DNA of 64,000 nucleotides from the NCBI GenBank assembly GCA_963680875.1, contig OY804579.1, forward strand, positions 29,497,804-29,561,803, read 5' to 3'. This document shows, piece by piece, positions 40,501-53,800 of this stretch; the stretch's first letter is position 1, and each line of letters starts with the position of its first letter. A program made the translations under genes and the position numbers. Origin of the DNA: Bathymodiolus brooksi. Lineage: Eukaryota > Mollusca > Bivalvia > Mytilida > Modiolidae. The notes below the pieces were generated by a model. The model saw nothing but the letters and a program-made list of their open reading frames with translations. It did no database searches and had not been told where the DNA came from.

Positions 40501-42070
40501 GATGAACCAGTGGCAGGAAACTATTAACCAGTAAACAGTATAATATATATACAGGTTAGTTCTTTGCTAAGATGAACCAGTGGCAGGAAACTATTAACCA
40601 GTAAACAGTAGAATCTATATACAGGTTAGTTCTTTGTTTAGATGAACCAGTGGCAGGAAACTATTAACCAGTAAACAGTAGAATCTATATACAGGTTAGT
40701 TCTTTGTTTAGATGAACCAGTGGCAGAAAACTATTAACCAGTAAACAGTAGAATCTATATACAGGTTAGTTCTTTGCTTAGATGAACCAGTGGCAGGAAA
40801 CTATTAACCAGTAAACAGTAGAATATATATACAGGTTAGTTCTTTGCTTAGATGAACCAGTGGCAAGAAACTATTAACCAGTAAACAATAGAATCTATAT
40901 ACAGGTTAGTTCTTTGCTTAGATGAACCAGTGGCAGGAAACTATTAACCAGTAAACAGTAGAATATATATACAGGTTAGTTCTTTGTTTAGATGAACCAG
41001 TGGCAGGAAACTATTAACCAGTAAACAGTAGAATATATATACAGGTTAGTTCTTTGCTTAGATGAACCAGTGGCAGGAAACTATTAACCAGTAAACAGTA
41101 GAATATATATACAGGTTAGTTCTTTGTTTAGATGAACCAGTGGCAGGAAACTATTAACCAGTAAACAGTAGAATATATATACAGGTTAGTTCTTTGTTTA
41201 GATGAACCAGTGGCAGGAAACTATTAACCAGTAGAATCTATATACAGGTTAGTTCTTTGTTTAGATGAACCAGTGACAGGAAACTATTAACCAGTAAACA
41301 GTAGAATCTATATACAGGTTAGTTCTTTGCTTAGATGAACCAGTGGCAGGAAACTATTAACCAGTAAACAGTAGAATATATATACAGGTTAGTTCTTTGC
41401 TTAGATGAACCAGTGACAGGAAACTATTAACCAGTAAACAGTAGAATATATATACAGGCTAGTTCTTTGTTTAGACAGTGGCAGGAAACCATTAACCAGT
41501 AAACAGTAGAATATATATACAGGTTAGTTCTTTGTTTAGATGAGCCAGTGGCAGGAAACTATTAATCAGTAAACAGTAGAATCTATATACAGGTTAGTTC
41601 TTTGTTTAGATGAACCATTGGCAGGAAACTATTAACCAGTAAACAGTAGAATATATATACAGGTTAGTTCTTTGTTTAGATGAACCAGTGGCAGGAAACT
41701 ATTAACCAGTAAACAGTAGAATCTATATACAGGTTAGTTCTTTGTTTAGATGAACCAGTGGCAGGAAACTATTAACCAGTAAACAGTAGAATATATATAC
41801 AGGTTACTTCTTTGTTTAGATGAACCAGTGGCAGGAAACTATTAACCAGTAAACAGTAGAATATATATACAGGTTAATTCTTTGTTTAGATTAACCAGTG
41901 GCAGGAAACTATTAACCAGTAAACAGTAGAATATATATACAGGTTAGTTCTTTGTTTAGATGAACCAGTGGCAGGAAACTATTAACAAGTAAACAGTAGA
42001 ATCTATATACAGGTTAGTTCTTTGTTTAGATGAACCAGTGGCAGGAAACTATTAACCAGTAAACAGTAGA
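40500..42070 (+). repeat. Satellite B long duplication, left copy (offset 3743)
   Basis: Rare variants here recur exactly 3743 bp later: gctaagatgaacc (40566 and 44309), tggcaagaaact with acaatagaatct (40861 and 44604), the 63-bp unit (41229 and 44972), cagtgacagg (41271 and 45014), gaaccattgg (41612 and 45355) and attaacaagtaaac (41981 and 45724). The constant offset over 1.4 kb with no net indel indicates a recent long-range copy. Confidence 0.8.
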
Positions 42071-44242
42071 ATCTATATACAGGTTAGTTCTTTGTTTAGA
42101 TGAACCAGTGGCAGGAAACTATTAACCAGTAAACAGTAGAATATATATACAGGTTAGTTCTTTGTTTAGACAGTGGCAGGAAACTATTAACCAGTAAACA
42201 GTAGAATATATATACAGGTTAGTTCTTTGTTTAGATGAACCAGTGGCAGGAAACTATTAACCAGTAAACAGTAGAATATATATACAGGTTAGTTCTTTGT
42301 TTAGATGAACCAGTGGCAGGAAACTATTAACCAGTAAACAGTAGAATATATATACAGGTTAGTTCTTTGTTTAGATGAACCAGTGGCAGGAAACTATTAA
42401 CCAGTAAACAGTAGAATATATATACAGGTTAGTTCTTTGCTTAGATGAACCAGTGGCAGGAAACTATTAACCAGTAAACAGTAGAATCTATATACATGTT
42501 AGTTCTTTGTTTAGATGAACCAGTGGCAGGAAACTATTAACCAGTAAACAGTAGAATATATATACAGGTTAGTTCTTTGTTTAGATGAACCAGTGGCAGG
42601 AAACTATTAACCAGTAAACAGTAGAATATATATACAGGTTATTTCTTTGTTTAGATGAACCAGTGGCAGGAAACTATTAACCAGTAAACAGTAGAATCTA
42701 TATACATGTTAGTTCTTTGTTTAGATGAACCAGTGGCAGGAAACTATTAACCAGTAAACAGTAGAATCTATATACAGGTTAGTTCTTTGCTTAGATGAAC
42801 CAGTGGCAGGAAACTATTAACCAGTAAACAGTAGAATATATATACAGGTTAGTTCTTTGCTTAGACGAACCAGTGGCAGGAAACTATTAACCAGTAAACA
42901 GTAGAATATATATACAGGCTAGTTCTTTTTTTTGACAGTGGCAGGAAACCATTAACCAGTAAACAGTAGAATATATATACAGGTTATTTCTTTGCTTAGA
43001 TGAACCAGTGGCAGGAAACTATTAACCAGTAAACAGTAGAATATATATACAGGTTAGTTCTTTGTTTAGATGAACCAGTGGCAGGAAACTATTAACCAGT
43101 AAACAGTAGAATATATATACAGGTTAGTTCTTTGTTTAGACAGTGGCAGGAAACTATTAACCAGTAAACAGTAGAATATATATACAGGTTAGTTCTTTGT
43201 TTAGATGAACCAGTGGCAGGAAACTATTAACCAGTAAACAGTAGAATATATATACAGGTTAGTTCTTTGTTTAGATGAACCAGTGGCAGGAAACTATTAA
43301 CCAGTAAACAGTAGAATATATATACAGGTTAGTTCTTTGTTTAGATGAACCAGTGGCAGGAAACTATTAACCAGTAAACAGTAGAATATATATACAGGTT
43401 AGTTCTTTGTTTAGATGAACCAGTGGCAGGAAACTATTAACCAGTAAACAGTAGAATATATATACAGGTTAGTTCTTTGTTTAGATGAACCAGTGGCAGG
43501 AAACTATTAACCAGTAAACAGTATAATATATATACAGGTTAGTTCTTTGCTAAGATGAACCAGTGGCAGGAAACTATTAACCAGTAAACAGCAGAATCTA
43601 TATACAGGTTAGTTCTTTGTTTAGATGAACCAGTGGCAGGAAACTATTAACCAGTAAACAGTAGAATCTATATACAGGTTAGTTCTTTGTTTAGATGAAC
43701 CAGTGGCAGGAAACTATTAACCAGTAAACAGTAGAATCTATATACAGGTTAGTTCTTTGCTTAGATGAACCAGTGGCAGGAAACTATTAACCAGTAAACA
43801 GTAGAATATATATACAGGTTAGTTCTTTGCTTAGATGAACCAGTGGCAAGAAACTATTAACCAGTAAACAGTAGAATATATATACAGGCTAGTTCTTTGT
43901 TTAGACAGTGGCAGGAAACCATTAACCAGTAAACAGTAGAATATATATACAGGTTAGTTCTTTGTTTAGATGAACCAGTGGCAGGAATCTATTAACCAGT
44001 AAACAGTAGAATATATATACAGGTTAGTTCTTTGTTTAGATGAACCAGTGGCAGGAAACTATTAACCAGTAAACAGTAGAATATATATACAGGTTAGTTC
44101 TTTGTTTAGACAGTGGAAGGAAACTATTAACCAGTAAACAGTAGAATATATATACAGGTTAGTTCTTTGTTTAGATGAACTAGTGGCAGGAAACTATTAA
44201 CCAGTAAACAGTAGAATATATATACAGGTTAGTTCTTTGTTT

Positions 44243-45813
44243 AGATGAACCAGTGGCAGGAAACTATTAACCAGTAAACAGTATAATATATATACAGGTT
44301 AGTTCTTTGCTAAGATGAACCAGTGGCAGGAAACTATTAACCAGTAAACAGTAGAATCTATATACAGGTTACTTCTTTGTTTAGATGAACCAGTGGCAGG
44401 AAACTATTAACCAGTAAACAGTAGAATCTATATACAGGTTAGTTCTTTGTTTAGATGAACCAGTGGCAGGAAACTATTAACCAGTAAACAGTAGAATCTA
44501 TATACAGGTTAGTTCTTTGCTTAGATGAACCAGTGGCAGAAAACTATTAACCAGTAAACAGTAGAATATATATACAGGTTAGTTCTTTGCTTAGATGAAC
44601 CAGTGGCAAGAAACTATTAACCAGTAAACAATAGAATCTATATACAGGTTAGTTCTTTGCTTAGATGAACCAGTGGCAGGAAACTATTAACCAGTAAACA
44701 GTAGAATATATATACAGGTTAGTTCTTTGTTTAGATGAACCAGTGGCAGGAAACTATTAACCAGTAAACAATAGAATATATATACAGGTTAGTTCTTTGC
44801 TTAGATGAACCAGTGGCAGGAAACTATTAACCAGTAAACAGTAGAATATATATACAGGTTAGTTCTTTGTTTAGATGAACCAGTGGTAGGAAACTATTAA
44901 CCAGTAAACAGTAGAATATATATACAGGTTAGTTCTTTGTTTAGATGAACCAGTGGCAGGAAACTATTAACCAGTAGAATCTATATACAGGTTAGTTCTT
45001 TGTTTAGATGAACCAGTGACAGGAAACTATTAACCAGTAAACAGTAGAATCTATATACAGGTTAGTTCTTTGCTTAGATGAACCAGTGGCAGGAAACTAT
45101 TAACCAGTAAACAGTAGAATATATATACAGGTTAGTTCTTTGCTTAGATGAACCAGTGGCAGGAAACTATTAACCAGTAAACAGTAGAATATATATACAG
45201 GCTAGTTCTTTGTTTAGACAGTGGCAGGAAACCATTAACCAGTAAACAGTAGAATATATATACAGGTTAGTTCTTTGTTTAGATGAGCCAGTGGCAGGAA
45301 ACTATTAATCAGTAAACAGTAGAATCTATATACAGGTTAGTTCTTTGTTTAGATGAACCATTGGCAGGAAACTATTAACCAGTAAACAGTAGAATATATA
45401 TACAGGTTAGTTCTTTGTTTAGATGAACCAGTGGCAGGAAACTATTAACCAGTAAACAGTAGAATCTATATACAGGTTAGTTCTTTGTTTAGATGAACCA
45501 GTGGCAGGAAACTATTAACCAGTAAACAGTAGAATATATATACAGGTTACTTCTTTGTTTAGATGAACCAGTGGCAGGAAACTATTAACCAGTAAACAGT
45601 AGAATATATATACAGGTTAATTCTTTGTTTAGATTAACCAGTGGCAGGAAACTATTAACCAGTAAACAGTAGAATATATATACAGGTTAGTTCTTTGTTT
45701 AGATGAACCAGTGGCAGGAAACTATTAACAAGTAAACAGTAGAATCTATATACAGGTTAGTTCTTTGTTTAGATGAACCAGTGGCAGGAAACTATTAACC
45801 AGTAAACAGTAGA
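44243..45813 (+). repeat. Satellite B long duplication, right copy (offset 3743)
   Basis: Partner of 40500-42070. It differs at a few sites, for example ggttacttc near 44370 and cagtggtagg near 44885. After about 45813 the two copies diverge in monomer order. Confidence 0.8.
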
Positions 45814-46019
45814 ATCTATATACAGGTTAGTTCTTTGTTTAGATGAACCAGTGGCAGGAAACTATTAACCAGTAAACAGTAGAATCTATATACAGGTTAG
45901 TTCTTTGCTTAGATGAACCAGTGGCAGGAAACTATTAACCAGTAAACAGTAGAATATATATACAGGTTAGTTCTTTGCTTAGATGAACCAGTGGCAGGAA
46001 ACTATTAACCAGTAAACAG

Positions 46020-49000
46020 TAGAATATATATACAGGCTATTTCTTTGCTTAGACAGTGGCAGGAAACCATTAACCAGTAAACAGTAGAATATATATACAG
46101 GTTAGTTCTTTGTTTAGATGAACCAGTGGCAGGAAACTATTAACCAATAAACAGTAGAATATATATACAGGTTAGTTCTTTGCTTAGATGAACCAGTGGC
46201 AGGAAACTATTAACCAGTAAACAGTAGAATATATATACAGGTTAGTTCTTTGTTTAGATGAACCAGTGGCAGGAAACAATTAACCAGTAAACAGTAGAAT
46301 ATATATACAGGTTAGTTCTTTGTTTAGATGAACCAGTGGCAGGAAACTATTAACCAGTAAACAGTAGAATATATATACAGGTTAGTTCTTTGTTTAGACA
46401 GTGGCAGGAAACTATTAACCAGTAAACAGTAGAATATATATACAGGTTAGTTCTTTGTTTAGATGAACCAGTGGCAGGAAACTATTAACTAGTAAACAGT
46501 AGAATATATATACAGGTTAGTTCTTTGTTTAGATGAACCAGTGGCAGGAAACTATTAACCAGTAAACAGTAGAATATATATACAGGTTAGTTCTTTGTTT
46601 AGATGAACCAGTGGCAGGAAACTATTAACCAGTAAACAGTAGAATATATATACAGGTTAGTTCTTTGCTTAGATGAACCAGTGGCAGGAAACTATTAACC
46701 AGTAAACAGTAGAATCTATATACATGTTAGTTCTTTGTTTAGATGAACCAGTGGCAGGAAACTATTAACCAGTAAACAGTAGAATATATATACAGGTTAG
46801 TTCTTTGTTTAGATGAACCAGTGGCAGGAAACTATTAACCAGTAAACAGTAGAATATATATACAGGTTATTTCTTTGTTTAGATGAACCAGTGGCAGGAA
46901 ACTATTAACCAGTAAACAGTAGAATCTATATACATGTTAGTTCTTTGTTTAGATGAACCAGTGGCAGGAAACTATTAACCAGTAAACAGTAGAATCTATA
47001 TACAGGTTAGTTCTTTGCTTAGATGAACCAGTGGCAGGAAACTATTAACCAGTAAACAGTAGAATATATATACAGGTTAGTTCTTTGCTTAGACGAACCA
47101 GTGGCAGGAAACTATTAACCAGTAAACAGTAGAATATATATACAGGCTAGTTCTTTTTTTTGACAGTGGCAGGAAACCATTAACCAGTAAACAGTAGAAT
47201 ATATATACAGGTTAGTTCTTTGCTTAGATGAACCAGTGGCAGGAAACTATTAACCAGTAGACAGTAGAATATATATACAGGTTAGTTCTTTGTTTAGATG
47301 AACCAGTGGCAGGAAACTATTAACCAGTAAACAGTAGAATATATATACAGGTTAGTTCTTTGTTTAGACAGTGGCAGGAAACTATTAACCAGTAAACAGT
47401 AGAATATATATACAGGTTAGTTCTTTGTTTAGATGAACCAGTGGCAGGAAACTATTAACCAGTAAACAGTAGAATATATATACAGGTTAGTTCTTTGTTT
47501 AGATGAACCAGTGGCAGGAAACTATTAACCAGTAAACAGTAGAATATATATACAGGTTAGTTCTTTGTTTAGATGAACCAGTGGCAGGAAACTATTAACC
47601 AGTAAACAGTAGAATATATATACAGGTTAGTTCTTTGTTTAGATGAACCAGTGGCAGGAAACTATTAACCAGTAAACAGTAGAATATATATACAGGTTAG
47701 TTCTTTGTTTAGATGAACCAGTGGCAGGAAACTATTAACCAGTAAACAGTATAATATATATACAGGTTAGTTCTTTGCTAAGATGAACCAGTGGCAGGAA
47801 ACTATTAACCAGTAAACAGCAGAATCTATATACAGGTTAGTTCTTTGTTTAGATGAACCAGTGGCAGGAAACTATTAACCAGTAAACAGTAGAATCTATA
47901 TACAGGTTAGTTCTTTGTTTAGATGAACCAGTGGCAGGAAACTATTAACCAGTAAACAGTAGAATCTATATACAGGTTAGTTCTTTGCTTAGATGAACCA
48001 GTGGCAGGAAACTATTAACCAGTAAACAGTAGAATATATATACAGGTTAGTTCTTTGCTTAGATGAACCAGTGGCAAGAAACTATTAACCAGTAAACAGT
48101 AGAATATATATGCAGGCTAGTTCTTTGTTTAGACAGTGGCAGGAAACCATTAACCAGTAAACAGTAGAATATATATACAGGTTAGTTCTTTGTTTAGATG
48201 AACCAGTGGCAGGAAACTATTAACCAGTAAACAGTAGAATATATATACAGGTTAGTTCTTTGCTTAGATGAACCAGTGGCAGGAAACTATTAACCAGTAA
48301 ACAGTAGAATATATATACAGGCTATTTCTTTGCTTAGACAGTGGCAGGAAACCATTAACCAGTAAACAGTAGAATATATATACAGGTTAGTTCTTTGTTT
48401 AGATGAACCAGTGGCAGGAAACTATTAACCAATAAACAGTAGAATATATATACAGGTTAGTTCTTTGCTTAGATGAACCAGTGGCAGGAAACTATTAACC
48501 AGTAAACAGTAGAATATATATACAGGTTAGTTCTTTGTTTAGATGAACCAGTGGCAGGAAACAATTAACCAGTAAACAGTAGAATATATATACAGGTTAG
48601 TTCTTTGTTTAGATGAACCAGTGGCAGGAAACTATTAACCAGTAAACAGTAGAATATATATACAGGTTAGTTCTTTGTTTAGACAGTGGCAGGAAACTAT
48701 TAACCAGTAAACAGTAGAATATATATACAGGTTAGTTCTTTGTTTAGATGAACCAGTGGCAGGAAACTATTAACTAGTAAACAGTAGAATATATATACAG
48801 GTTAGTTCTTTGTTTAGATGAACCAGTGGCAGGAAACTATTAACCAGTAAACAGTAGAATATATATACAGGTTAGTTCTTTGTTTAGATGAACCAGTGGC
48901 AGGAAACTATTAACCAGTAAACAGTAGAATATATATACAGGTTAGTTCTTTGCTTAGATGAACCAGTGGCAGGAAACTATTAACCAGTAAACAGTAGAAT

Positions 49001-50498
49001 CTATATACATGTTAGTTCTTTGTTTAGATGAACCAGTGGCAGGAAACTATTAACCAGTAAACAGTAGAATATATATACAGGTTAGTTCTTTGTTTAGATG
49101 AACCAGTGGCAGGAAACTATTAACCAGTAAACAGTAGAATATATATACAGGTTATTTCTTTGTTTAGATGAACCAGTGGCAGGAAACTATTAACCAGTAA
49201 ACAGTAGAATCTATATACATGTTAGTTCTTTGTTTAGATGAACCAGTGGCAGGAAACTATTAACCAGTAAACAGTAGAATCTATATACAGGTTAGTTCTT
49301 TGCTTAGATGAACCAGTGGCAGGAAACTATTAACCAGTAAACAGTAGAATATATATACAGGTTAGTTCTTTGCTTAGACGAACCAGTGGCAGGAAACTAT
49401 TAACCAGTAAACAGTAGAATATATATACAGGCTAGTTCTTTTTTTTGACAGTGGCAGGAAACCATTAACCAGTAAACAGTAGAATATATATACAGGTTAG
49501 TTCTTTGCTTAGATGAACCAGTGGCAGGAAACTATTAACCAGTAGACAGTAGAATATATATACAGGTTAGTTCTTTGTTTAGATGAACCAGTGGCAGGAA
49601 ACTATTAACCAGTAAACAGTAGAATATATATACAGGTTAGTTCTTTGTTTAGACAGTGGCAGGAAACTATTAACCAGTAAACAGTAGAATATATATACAG
49701 GTTAGTTCTTTGTTTAGATGAACCAGTGGCAGGAAACTATTAACCAGTAAACAGTAGAATATATATACAGGTTAGTTCTTTGTTTAGATGAACCAGTGGC
49801 AGGAAACTATTAACCAGTAAACAGTAGAATATATATACAGGTTAGTTCTTTGTTTAGATGAACCAGTGGCAGGAAACTATTAACCAGTAAACAGTAGAAT
49901 ATATATACAGGTTAGTTCTTTGTTTAGATGAACCAGTGGCAGGAAACTATTAACCAGTAAACAGTAGAATATATATACAGGTTAGTTCTTTGTTTAGATG
50001 AACCAGTGGCAGGAAACTATTAACCAGTAAACAGTATAATATATATACAGGTTAGTTCTTTTCTAAGATGAACCAGTGGCAGGAAACTATTAACCAGTAA
50101 ACAGCAGAATCTATATACAGGTTAGTTCTTTGTTTAGATGAACCAGTGGCAGGAAACTATTAACCAGTAAACAGTAGAATCTATATACAGGTTAGTTCTT
50201 TGTTTAGATGAACCAGTGGCAGGAAACTATTAACCAGTAAACAGTAGAATCTATATACAGGTTAGTTCTTTGCTTAGATGAACCAGTGGCAGGAAACTAT
50301 TAACCAGTAAACAGTAGAATATATATACAGGTTAGTTCTTTGCTTAGATGAACCAGTGGCAAGAAACTATTAACCAGTAAACAGTAGAATATATATGCAG
50401 GCTAGTTCTTTGTTTAGACAGTGGCAGGAAACCATTAACCAGTAAACAGTAGAATATATATACAGGTTAGTTCTTTGTTTAGATGAACCAGTGGCAGG
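46020..50498 (+). repeat. Near-perfect 2285-bp tandem duplication in satellite B
   Basis: Two adjacent copies, about 46020-48304 and 48305-50498. Markers at constant offset 2285 are caggctatttctttgc (46035 and 48320), the ggctagttctttttttttg-type T-run (47145 and 49430), accagtagacagtag (about 47252 and 49537) and atgcaggctag (48115 and 50400). Within the pair I noticed very few differences, such as ttgctaag against tttctaag at 47777 and 50062. A third relative of the T-run region lies at 42917 (offset 4228). Confidence 0.8.
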
Positions 50499-50819
50499 AA
50501 TCTATTAACCAGTAAACAGTAGAATATATATACAGGTTAGTTCTTTGTTTAGATGAACCAGTGGCAGGAAACTATTAACCAGTAAACAGTAGAATATATA
50601 TACAGGTTAGTTCTTTGTTTAGACAGTGGCAGGAAACTATTAACCAGTAAACAGTAGAATATATATACAGGTTAGTTCTTTGTTTAGATGAACTAGTGGC
50701 AGGAAACTATTAACCAGTAAACAGTAGAATATATATACAGGTTAGTTCTTTGTTTAGATGAACCAGTGGCAGGAAACTATTAACCAGTAAACAGTAGAAT
50801 ATATATACAGGTTAGTTCT

Positions 50820-53800
50820 TTGTTTAGTACCAGTGGCAGGAAACTATTAACCAGTAAACAGTAGAATATATATACAGGTTAGTTCTTTATTTAGACAGTG
50901 GCAGGAAACTATTAACCAGTAAACAGCAGAATATATATACAGGTTAGTTCTTTGTTTAGATGAACCAGTGGCAGGAAACTATTAACCAGTAAACAGTAGA
51001 ATATATATACAGGTTAGTTCTTGTTTAGATGAACCAGTGGCAGCAAACTATTAACCAGTAAACAGTAGAATATATATACAGGTTAGTTCTTTGTTTAGAT
51101 GAACCAGTGGCAGAAAACTATTAACCAGTAAACAGTAGAATATATATACAGGTTAGTTCTTTGTTTAGACAGTGGCAGGAAACTATTAACCAGTAAACAG
51201 TAGAATATATATACAGGTTAGTTCTTTGTTCAGACAGTGGCAGGAAACTATTAACCAGTAAACAGTAGAATATATATACAGGTTAGTTCTTTGTTTAGAT
51301 GAACCAGTGGCAGGAAACTATTAACCAATAAACAGTAGAATATATATACAGGTTAGTTCTTTGTTTAGATGACCCAGTGGCAGGACACAATTAACCAGTA
51401 AACAGTAGAATATATATACAGGTTAGTTCTTTGTTTAGATGAACCAGTGGCAGGAAACTATTAACCAGTAAACAGTAGAATATATATACAGGTTAGTTCT
51501 TTGTTTAGACAGTGGCAGGAAACTATTAACCAGTAAACAGTAGAATATATATACAGGTTAGTTCTTTGTTTAGATGAACCAGTGGCAGGAAACTATTAAC
51601 CAGTAAACAGTAGAATATAAATACAGGTTAGTTCTTTGTTTAGATGAACCAGTGGCAGGAAACTATTAACCAGTAAACAGTAGAATATATATACAGGTTA
51701 GTTCTTTGTTTAGATGAACCAGTGGCAGGAAACTATTAACCAGTAAACAGTAGAATATATATACAGGTTAGTTCTTTGCTTAGATGAACCAGTGGCAGGA
51801 AAATATTAACCAGTAAACGGTAGAATCTATATACAGGTGAGTTCTTTGTTTAGATGAACCAGTGGCAGGAAACTATTAACCAGTAAACAGTAGAATCTAT
51901 ATACAGGTTAGTTCTTTGTTTAGATGAACCAGTGGCAGGAAACTATTAACCAGTAAACAGTAGAATCTATATACAGGTTAGTTCTTTGCTTAGATGAACC
52001 AGTGGCAGGAAACTATTAACCAGTAAACAGTAGAATATATATACAGGTTAGTTCTTTGCTTAGATGAACCAGTGGGAGGAAACTATTAACCAGTAAACAG
52101 TAGAATATATATACAGGTTAGTTCTTTGTTTAGACAGTGGCAGGAAACCATTAACCAGTAAACAGTAGAATATATATACAGGTTATTTCTTTGCTTAGAT
52201 GAACCAGTGGGAGGAAACTATTAACCAGTAAACAGTAGAATATATATACAGGTTAGTTCTTTGTTTAGATGAACCAGTGGCAGGAAACTATTAACCAGTA
52301 AACAGTAGAATATATATACAGGCTAGTTCTTTGTTTAGACAGTGGCAGGAAACTATTAACCAGTAAACAGTAGAATATATATACAGGTTAGTTCTTTGTT
52401 TAGATGAACCAGTGGCAGGAAACTATTAACCAGTAAACAGTAGAATATATATACAGGTTAGTTCTTTGTTTAGATGAACCAGTGGCAGGAAACTATTAAC
52501 CAGTAAACAGTAGAATATATATACAGGTTAGTTCTTTGTTTAGATGAACCAGTGGCAGGAAACTATTAACCAGTAAACAGTAGAATATATATACAGGTTA
52601 GTTCTTTGCTTAGATGAACCAGTGGCAGGAAACTATTAACCAGTAAACAGTATAATATATATACAGCTTAGTTCTTTGCTTAGGTGAACCAGTGGCAGGA
52701 AACTATTAACCAGTAAACAGTAGAATCTATATACAGGTTAGTTCTTTGCTTAGATGAACCAGTGGCAGGAAACTATTAACCAGTAAACAGTAGAATCTAT
52801 ATACAGGTTAGTTCTTTGTTTAGATGAACCAGTGGCAGGAAACTATTAACCAGTAAACAGTAGAATCTATATACAGGTTAGTTCTTTGTTTAGATGAACC
52901 AGTGGCAGGAAACTATTAACCAGTAAACAGTAGAATCTATATACAGGTTAGTTCTTTGTTTAGATGAACCAGTGGCAGGAACCTATTAACCAGTAAACAG
53001 TAGAATCTATATACAGGTTAGTTCTTTGCTTAGATGAACCAGTGGCAGGATACTATTAACCAGTAAACAGTAGAATCTATATACAGGTTAGTTCTTTGTT
53101 TAGATGAACCAGTGGCAGGAAACTATTAACCAGTAAACAGTAGAATCCATATACAGGTTAGTTCTTTGTTTAGATGAACCAGTGGCAGGAAACTATTAAC
53201 CAGTAAACAGTAGAATCTATATACAGGTTAGTTCTTTGTTTAGATGAACCACTGGCAGGAAACTATTAACCAGTAAACAGTATAATCTATATACAGGTTA
53301 GTTCTTTGTTTAGATGAACCAGTGGCAGGAAACTATTAACCAGTAAACAGTAGAATCTATATACAGGTTAGTTCTTTGCTTAGATGAACCAGTGGCAGGA
53401 AACTATTAACCAGTAAACAGTAGAATATATATACAGGTTAGTTCTTTGTTTAGACAGTGGCAGGAAACTATTAACCAGTAAACAGTAGAATATATATACA
53501 GGTTAGTTCTTTGTTTAGATGAACCAGTGGCAGGAAACTATTAACCAGTAAACAGTAGAATATATATACAGGTTAGTTCTTTGTTTAGATGAACCAGTGG
53601 CAGGAAACTATTAACCAGTAAACAGTAGAATATATATACAGGTTAGTTCTTTGTTTAGATGAACCAGTGGCAGGAAACTATTAACCAGTAAACAGTAGAA
53701 TATATATACAGGTTAGTTCTTTGTTTAGATGAACCAGTGGCAGGAAACTATTAACCAGTAAACAGTAGAATATATATACAGGTTAGTTCTTTGTTTAGAT

